A stretch of 35,303 nt of DNA from Planctomycetales bacterium. GTDB taxonomy: Bacteria; Planctomycetota; Planctomycetia; Isosphaerales; Isosphaeraceae. The position numbers and the translations under genes were made by a program. The stretch lies in assembly GCA_027452145.1 (NCBI GenBank), contig DAIDHB010000157.1:1-35303 (forward strand), written 5' to 3'. The notes below the pieces were generated by a model. It was given only the letters and a program-made list of their open reading frames with translations, searched no databases and had not been told where the DNA came from. Of the stretch, positions 34,045 to 35,303 are shown one piece after another. Position 1 is the stretch's first letter, and the number at the start of each line of letters is the position of its first letter.

Positions 34045-35280
34045 ATGAGCAGCACGGCGGTAAGGAAGCGCACGGCGCCGCGGGTCGAGACTCCCGCAAG
34101 TCGTCCGGGCCACGATCCAGCCCAGGGTCTGGCTCTGGCGGTCGCCGACGTCGGCTGGCCCAACACCGAGAACCTGTTCCGCGAGGTCGCGCGCGACTCG
34201 GCCGCCGTGCTGCGGCTCCGCTGCCAGGACTATGTGAACGGCTGGCGCGCCAGGACGTTCCCCTGGTCGCCGGCCTGCCGGCTGCGCCAGTGCTCGCCCG
34301 ATGCCTGGGAGCAGGAATTCGTCCTGCCCAGCGGCTGGATGAAGCGCTTCCCGCGAATCGGGATGCGCCCGATCGCCCGGGGCATCCGCAGGTGGTGGGG
34401 CGATCGCCCCGCCGACTGGCTCCGCGGGCTGGTGATGCTGTTCCCGCACTACCTTTATCTCCACGAGCAGACCGCGCCCGATGTCTCGCTCTACTACAAC
34501 ATCGACGACTACTCGCTCTACTGGCCCCGCCAGGCCGAGAAGGTGCGGGCCCTTGAGCTCGAGACCGTCCGAAGGTCGGATCTGACCGTCTGCGTCGCCC
34601 GGGCGCGCGCCGATGCGCTGAAGGCCGCGGTCCCCGAGGCCGCCCATCGCATCCACCACATGGCCCACGGCGCTCCGACGCCGTTTCTCGCCGACGAGCC
34701 GCTGGTGCGCCCGGCCGATCCGCCGGCCGACATCGCGCACCTCCCGCGCCCGTTGCTGGGCTACATCGGGTTCATGGAGGATCGCGTCGACTGGGCGCTC
34801 ATGGATCGCCTGGCGGTCGAGTTCCCCGCCGCGTCGTTTGTCGTCGTCGGCCGCCGCAGTGCGCCCAGTCCGAAGCCCTGGTGGGCCGACTGCGACCGCT
34901 TCCTCAGCCGGCCGAACGTCCACGCAATCGGCTGGCGGGCCCAGCACCTGCTGCCCGGCTACTACCAGTCGTTCGACGTCTCGCTGATCCCCTACCTGAT
35001 GGACCACCCGTTCAACCGGATGTGCAGCCCGACCAAGATCATGGACAACATGGGCTCGGGCCGGCCGATCGTCTCCACGGCGTTACCGGAATGCCGCCTG
35101 CACGCCGAGCGGTTCCACGTCGTGGACCACGGCGACGCTTTCATCTCGGCCGTGCGCGAGATCCTCGCCAACGGCTCCGACGACGGCCGCGCCGCACTCC
35201 GCCACGCCTTCGCCCTCGACCACACCTGCCACATCGTCGTCGAGCGAATCCTCGACCTCCTCGTCGCGAGCGCCCGCTGA
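34045..35280 (+). CDS. GT-B fold glycosyltransferase (GT4/TuaH-like)
   Basis: Cytoplasmic glycosyltransferase of 411 residues. The N-terminal domain has VADVGWPNTENLFREVARD (33-51), SLYYNIDDYSLY (148-159) and RRSDLTVCVA (176-185), as in GT4-type enzymes that test a Y-x-x-xD loop before the linker. The C-terminal domain starts LLGYIGFMEDRVDW (237-250) and has the donor-site stretch DVSLIPYLMDHPFNRMCSPTKIMDNMGSGRPIVST (311-345), equivalent to the S-P-x-K-x-x-E/D nucleotide-sugar motif, followed by ALPECR. This arrangement is closest to TuaH/BcsA-unrelated polymer glycosyltransferases, but the sugar is unknown. The ATG has AGGGA nine bases upstream and a promoter at 33891-33919. The gene ends 23 bp before the window edge, so any partner genes lie outside. 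Confidence 0.88.
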   Translation: MSSTAVRKRTAPRVETPASRPGHDPAQGLALAVADVGWPNTENLFREVARDSAAVLRLRCQDYVNGWRARTFPWSPACRLRQCSPDAWEQEFVLPSGWMKRFPRIGMRPIARGIRRWWGDRPADWLRGLVMLFPHYLYLHEQTAPDVSLYYNIDDYSLYWPRQAEKVRALELETVRRSDLTVCVARARADALKAAVPEAAHRIHHMAHGAPTPFLADEPLVRPADPPADIAHLPRPLLGYIGFMEDRVDWALMDRLAVEFPAASFVVVGRRSAPSPKPWWADCDRFLSRPNVHAIGWRAQHLLPGYYQSFDVSLIPYLMDHPFNRMCSPTKIMDNMGSGRPIVSTALPECRLHAERFHVVDHGDAFISAVREILANGSDDGRAALRHAFALDHTCHIVVERILDLLVASAR

Positions 35281-35303
35281 GAGCTGTGCGACAGGAATCC
35301 GCG

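Noticed and set aside
33815..34048. 77-codon plus-strand frame before the glycosyltransferase gene
   Set aside because: Starts upstream of the promoter at 33891-33919, has an Arg/Pro/Gly-rich translation and no clear ribosome site.

Overview
The window is high-GC bacterial DNA whose gene content points to the phylum Planctomycetota, most likely the family Isosphaeraceae. The evidence is: two exported proteins with the N-terminal L-E/D-D-R-M/L-L-L motif of planctomycete surface proteins (7914-10778 and 15044-16762); a 1025-residue Pirellula/Verrucomicrobium-type dehydrogenase-HEAT-cytochrome c protein (30157-33234); split MacB-like export genes; and several exported or membrane proteins of unknown function. 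The genus is not determined.

Layout. (1) 3-7364, minus strand: a four-gene tripartite export operon in the order TolC-like outer-membrane protein, MacA-like adaptor, MacB-like ATPase, MacB-like permease. The first two genes overlap by 110 bp. (2) 7914-10778, plus: a large exported FG-GAP beta-propeller protein. It is followed by a perfect 17-bp hairpin that can terminate transcription from both sides. (3) 10901-14870, minus: tmk, holB, a gamma-glutamylcyclotransferase-like gene and a thiamine-diphosphate 2-keto acid decarboxylase. (4) 15044-16762, minus: a sedolisin (S53) protease with a Gly/Thr-rich spacer and a basic tail. (5) 17208-18006, minus: a Nudix hydrolase downstream of a lipoyl-fold protein that contains no lysine; then a tRNA with a CAU anticodon. 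(6) 18556-22843, plus: ettA, two related small membrane proteins, a DUF6717-like protein and an ECHDC3-like crotonase. (7) 22915-29073: a glycan block with a short GH130 enzyme (plus), and convergent to it a GT4 glycosyltransferase fused to an alpha/alpha-toroid domain plus a long GH130 enzyme (minus). Between the two arms sits a two-gene toxin-antitoxin-like module with its own very AT-rich promoter region. (8) 29344-35280: a small exported protein, the large dehydrogenase/cytochrome c protein, a VOC protein and a second glycosyltransferase with a good promoter.

How the genes work together. The export operon is self-contained and should move an unknown substrate across both membranes. The GH130/GT4 block suggests synthesis and phosphorolytic turnover of a beta-mannoside-type oligosaccharide; the substrate is inferred from family only. 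The most novel-looking features are the AT-rich two-gene module at 24009-25071, the lysine-free lipoyl-like protein at 17686-18006, and the GT4-toroid/GH130 pair. Functions come from reading motifs by eye; no database search was run.
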